Origin: JAJVHZ01 sp041395385
GTDB lineage: Bacteria; Pseudomonadota; Gammaproteobacteria; JAJPIJ01
DNA: 64,000 nt
Assembly (NCBI GenBank): GCA_041395385.1
Contig: JAWLAN010000019.1
Coordinates: 39,926 to 103,925, forward strand
Direction of reading: 5' to 3'
In this document: positions 61,940 through 64,000 of the stretch, piece after piece
How the letters are laid out: each line of letters begins with the position of its first letter
Position numbering within the stretch: the first letter of the stretch is position 1
Made by a program: the position numbers and the translations under genes
Notes under the pieces: model-generated
What the model was told of the DNA's origin: nothing
What the model saw: only the letters and a program-made list of their open reading frames with translations
Databases searched by the model: none

Positions 61940-62191
61940 ATGAGCATCACCATTGACGTCCGCACCGTTGCGCCGCCCGCGCGGCACCCGCTGATCTTCT
62001 CCACCTTCGACGGCCTGCGGGCCGGTGAGACGATGGAACTGGTCAACGACCACGATCCGCGCCCGCTTTATCGGCAGCTGCTGGCCGAGCGCCATGGCCA
62101 GTTCAGCTGGGATTACCTCGAGCACGGGCCTGGCACCTGGCGGGTGCGCATCGCCAAGACCGGCCGCGACTGCTGCGGCCACTGCGGCTGA
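61940..62191 (+). CDS. DUF2249 domain protein with CCGHCG end
   Basis: This 83-residue protein has VAPPARHPLIFSTFDGLRAG, MELVNDHDPRPLYRQLLAER and FSWDYLEHGPGTWRVRIAKT, the DUF2249 pattern shared with some NO- and redox-linked proteins. It ends in CCGHCG, an unusual cluster of three Cys that could bind a metal or react with NO. It is first in the group that follows the operator. Confidence 0.85.
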   Translation: MSITIDVRTVAPPARHPLIFSTFDGLRAGETMELVNDHDPRPLYRQLLAERHGQFSWDYLEHGPGTWRVRIAKTGRDCCGHCG

Positions 62192-62202
62192 GGGCGCGGG
62201 CC

Positions 62203-62463
62203 ATGAGCAACACCCACCTGCACCTTACTGCCGACGCGACCTATCCGTTCGACGCGCGCGGCATCGCCAAGCGTTTCCGCCACGCCGCCATCTTCGGGGC
62301 GCTGGACGCCCTGCGCCCGGGCGAGACCATGCGTTTCGTCAACGATCACGACCCGCTGCCGCTGCTGGAGCAGCTGGCAGCGCGTTATGGCGATTCGGTG
62401 ACGATCGGTTACCGCCAACGCGAGCCCGGCGCGATCGTCATCGACTTCGTGAAGTCGGCGTGA
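62203..62463 (+). CDS. DUF2249 domain protein
   Basis: This 86-residue second member has FDARGIAKRFRHAAIFGALD, FVNDHDPLPLLEQLAARYGD and IGYRQREPGAIVIDFVKSA. The two DUF2249 genes are 11 bases apart and differ well beyond the core, so they are old paralogues. Its stop overlaps the next gene's GTG. Confidence 0.85.
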   Translation: MSNTHLHLTADATYPFDARGIAKRFRHAAIFGALDALRPGETMRFVNDHDPLPLLEQLAARYGDSVTIGYRQREPGAIVIDFVKSA

Positions 62464-62879
62464 CGCGGTCCGCCGTCGTCCCGGCGCGGGCAGCGGTGAA
62501 GCCGCGAGCATTGCCGTACGGTCTGCGCCTGCTCCTCTGGCGAGCGCTGGCACTCGTCAGCGTGGCGCTCGGCATGCTCGGGGTCGCGCTGCCCGGTCTG
62601 CCCACCGTTCCCTTCCTGCTCGTGGCCGCGTGGGCGGGCGGCCGCGGTTGGCCGGCGCTGGAGACCTGGCTGCTCAACCACCGCCGGCACGGACAGGCCA
62701 TCCGCCGATGGCGCGATCACGGCGCGGTGCCGCGGCGCGCAAAATGGACAGCCACGGCGATGATGGTCGCCAGCGCAACCGTGATCGCCATGTCGGCGCT
62801 GCCGCCGTGGGTGCAGTTCGCCGTGCCCGCGTTCATGGCCTGCGTCGCCGTGTGGCTGTGGCGCCGGCCGGAGCTCTGA
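62460..62879 (+). CDS. YbaN/DUF454 family membrane protein
   Basis: This 139-residue protein has two to three membrane segments. The pattern ALVSVALGMLGVALPGLPTVPFLLVAAWA, given here as LPGLPTVPFLLVAAWA, is the DUF454 signature found in E. coli YbaN. It starts at a GTG overlapping the upstream stop, so it is made together with the DUF2249 genes. The family has no assigned function but often appears near heme- and NO-linked genes. Confidence 0.85.
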   Translation: MTRSAVVPARAAVKPRALPYGLRLLLWRALALVSVALGMLGVALPGLPTVPFLLVAAWAGGRGWPALETWLLNHRRHGQAIRRWRDHGAVPRRAKWTATAMMVASATVIAMSALPPWVQFAVPAFMACVAVWLWRRPEL

Positions 62880-62935
62880 CGCGAGACTGCAAGCCGCGCC
62901 GCGCTGTCTGACCCTTCCTTCCGCAGGGCCGGCGA

Positions 62936-63952
62936 TCATGCCGGCGGTACCGCCGGCTGCGGCGCCGGCGTCGGCGTGAAGGCGTCCGAGAAGCAGAACT
63001 GCTCGGCGAGCCCGTGCGTGAGAAAGTCCGGCACGGCGGCCTCCACCATCCGCGTCGAACCGCACGCATAGACCTCGAAGCCGGCCAGGTCCGGGTGATC
63101 GGCCAGCAGCGCCTCATGCACCAGCCCGCGGCGGCCCTGCCAGCCGGTGTCGTCCCCGGCATCCGACAGCACCGGCACGAAGCGGAAGTTCGGATGCTCG
63201 CGCTGCCAGCGCTCGGCCAGATCGGCCATGTACAGGTCCTTGCGCTCGCGCACGCCCCAGTACAGCCACATCTGACGGCGGATACCGCGCCGGAAGGCGT
63301 CCTCGACGATGCTCTTTATGGGGGCGAAGCCGGTGGCGCCGGCGATGAACAGGATGGGCCGGTCGCTCTCGCTCAGAGTGAAGCGGCCGATCGGCCCCTC
63401 GAACTCGATCGGGTCGCCCGGACGCATGCGCTCGAAGACGTGCGTGGTGAACCGTCCGCCGGGCACCAGCCGCACGTGCAGCTCGATGCGGGCGTTGTCG
63501 TGCGGCGGGTTGGCGAAGGAGAAGGCGCGTTTGGCGCCGTCCTCGAGCAGGATGTTGATGTATTGACCGGCGGTGAAATCCAGGCGCCGGGCCTCGGGCA
63601 GCGTCACCCATAGCCGAATCACGTCGGGCGCGAGCCGCTCCATGCTCTCCACGACGCCGTGCATGCGCTGCGTCGCGTCGGCGGCTGACAGCGACTCGAC
63701 GTCGACCTCGAGCTCGACGTCCTCGAGCGCAGTGGCGCAGCACATCAGTGTCTGGCCGCGCGCGCGCATCGCCTCGGTGAGAGCGGCCGGCTGGTAATTG
63801 CCCTGATCCACGCGGCCGTTGAGCACCGTGCACACGCACACGCCGCAGCCGCCGGAACGGCAGTCGTAAGGCAGGGTGAGGCCGGCGCGCAGTCCGGCCT
63901 CGAGCAGCGTCTCGCCGGGGCGTGCCGTCACCGCCACCGCCCCGGGGTGCAT
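62936..63952 (-). CDS. 2Fe-2S ferredoxin/FAD reductase (AscD/CDP-glucoseen reductase type), start may lie beyond the edge
   Basis: At least 338 residues are visible. The N-terminal plant-type ferredoxin has Cys in YDCRSGGCGVCVCTVL and LMCCA; the FAD domain has RAFSFANPP, and the NAD domain has ILFIAGATGFAPIKSIVEDA and VYACGSTRMVEAA. This order (ferredoxin first) is that of CDP-6-deoxy-delta-3,4-glucoseen reductase and related oxygenase reductases. The frame stays open from ATG 63952 to the window edge, and the family usually begins a few residues earlier, so the true start may be outside the window. Confidence 0.85.
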   Translation of the reverse strand: MHPGAVAVTARPGETLLEAGLRAGLTLPYDCRSGGCGVCVCTVLNGRVDQGNYQPAALTEAMRARGQTLMCCATALEDVELEVDVESLSAADATQRMHGVVESMERLAPDVIRLWVTLPEARRLDFTAGQYINILLEDGAKRAFSFANPPHDNARIELHVRLVPGGRFTTHVFERMRPGDPIEFEGPIGRFTLSESDRPILFIAGATGFAPIKSIVEDAFRRGIRRQMWLYWGVRERKDLYMADLAERWQREHPNFRFVPVLSDAGDDTGWQGRRGLVHEALLADHPDLAGFEVYACGSTRMVEAAVPDFLTHGLAEQFCFSDAFTPTPAPQPAVPPA

Positions 63953-64000
63953 CGTCAGGCGATGGGGGGCGGCCAGACCGCCCCGCCGGGGCGGAAGCCA

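Overview
The window is about 64 kb of bacterial chromosome at roughly two-thirds G+C. Genes are densely packed, start with good GGAGG-type ribosome sites, and include small families common in proteobacteria (DUF1840, DUF3775, DUF2249, DUF454/YbaN, NsrR, PqqA). A free-living aerobic gammaproteobacterium, possibly close to the beta/gamma boundary, is the most economical reading. That is an inference from gene content; there is no rRNA or tRNA to confirm it.

Layout. 1-0.75 kb: two tandem, nearly identical pqqA genes (minus strand) with no pqqBCDE visible. 0.75-9.1 kb: a PepSY protein, then a polyamine locus: PotD-, PotB-, PotC- and PotA-like transporter, a glycosyltransferase, a DUF861 cupin, and a PuuB-like FAD oxidase. 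Two gene remnants are embedded in it: the tail of a second cupin and the N-terminus of an aldehyde dehydrogenase. 9.1-12.6 kb: small proteins (DUF3775, DUF1840, phasin-like, a bacteriohemerythrin with an altered iron ligand, dodecin) and an O-methyltransferase. 12.7-20 kb: an IorAB-type molybdenum hydroxylase, DoxX, an APC permease, an orphan HicA-like protein, a GYD protein and an isochorismatase-family hydrolase. 20-27 kb: MscS, an HPF-like protein with a long basic tail, DacB, an unlisted-size 57-aa membrane protein, MddA (dimethyl sulfide synthesis) and a divergent winged-helix/TPR regulator. 27-37.4 kb: an M36 metalloprotease and assorted enzymes.

37.4-40.5 kb is a clear compositional island of about 50% G+C. 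It holds a small conserved protein, a 437-aa protein with a PD-(D/E)XK nuclease signature, and a translationally coupled membrane protein that appears frameshifted. It is followed by a complete IS3-family element with matching terminal repeats and a 4-bp target duplication. The island is the best candidate in the window for an undescribed system.

41.9-64 kb: an NYN/LOTUS protein, a carboxymuconolactone decarboxylase family protein with divergent AraC regulator, a three-PAS hybrid histidine kinase, a double beta-barrel outer-membrane protein, IF-1 and cold-shock protein, an FAD monooxygenase, an FHA-TM-trypsin fusion, an ABC exporter with bestrophin, a secreted beta-helix protein with a TP-repeat linker, and at the right edge an NsrR-centred nitrosative-stress group (NsrR, a putative operator, two DUF2249 proteins, YbaN-like) next to a 2Fe-2S/FAD reductase that runs to the window edge. 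No CRISPR array, tRNA or rRNA was seen.
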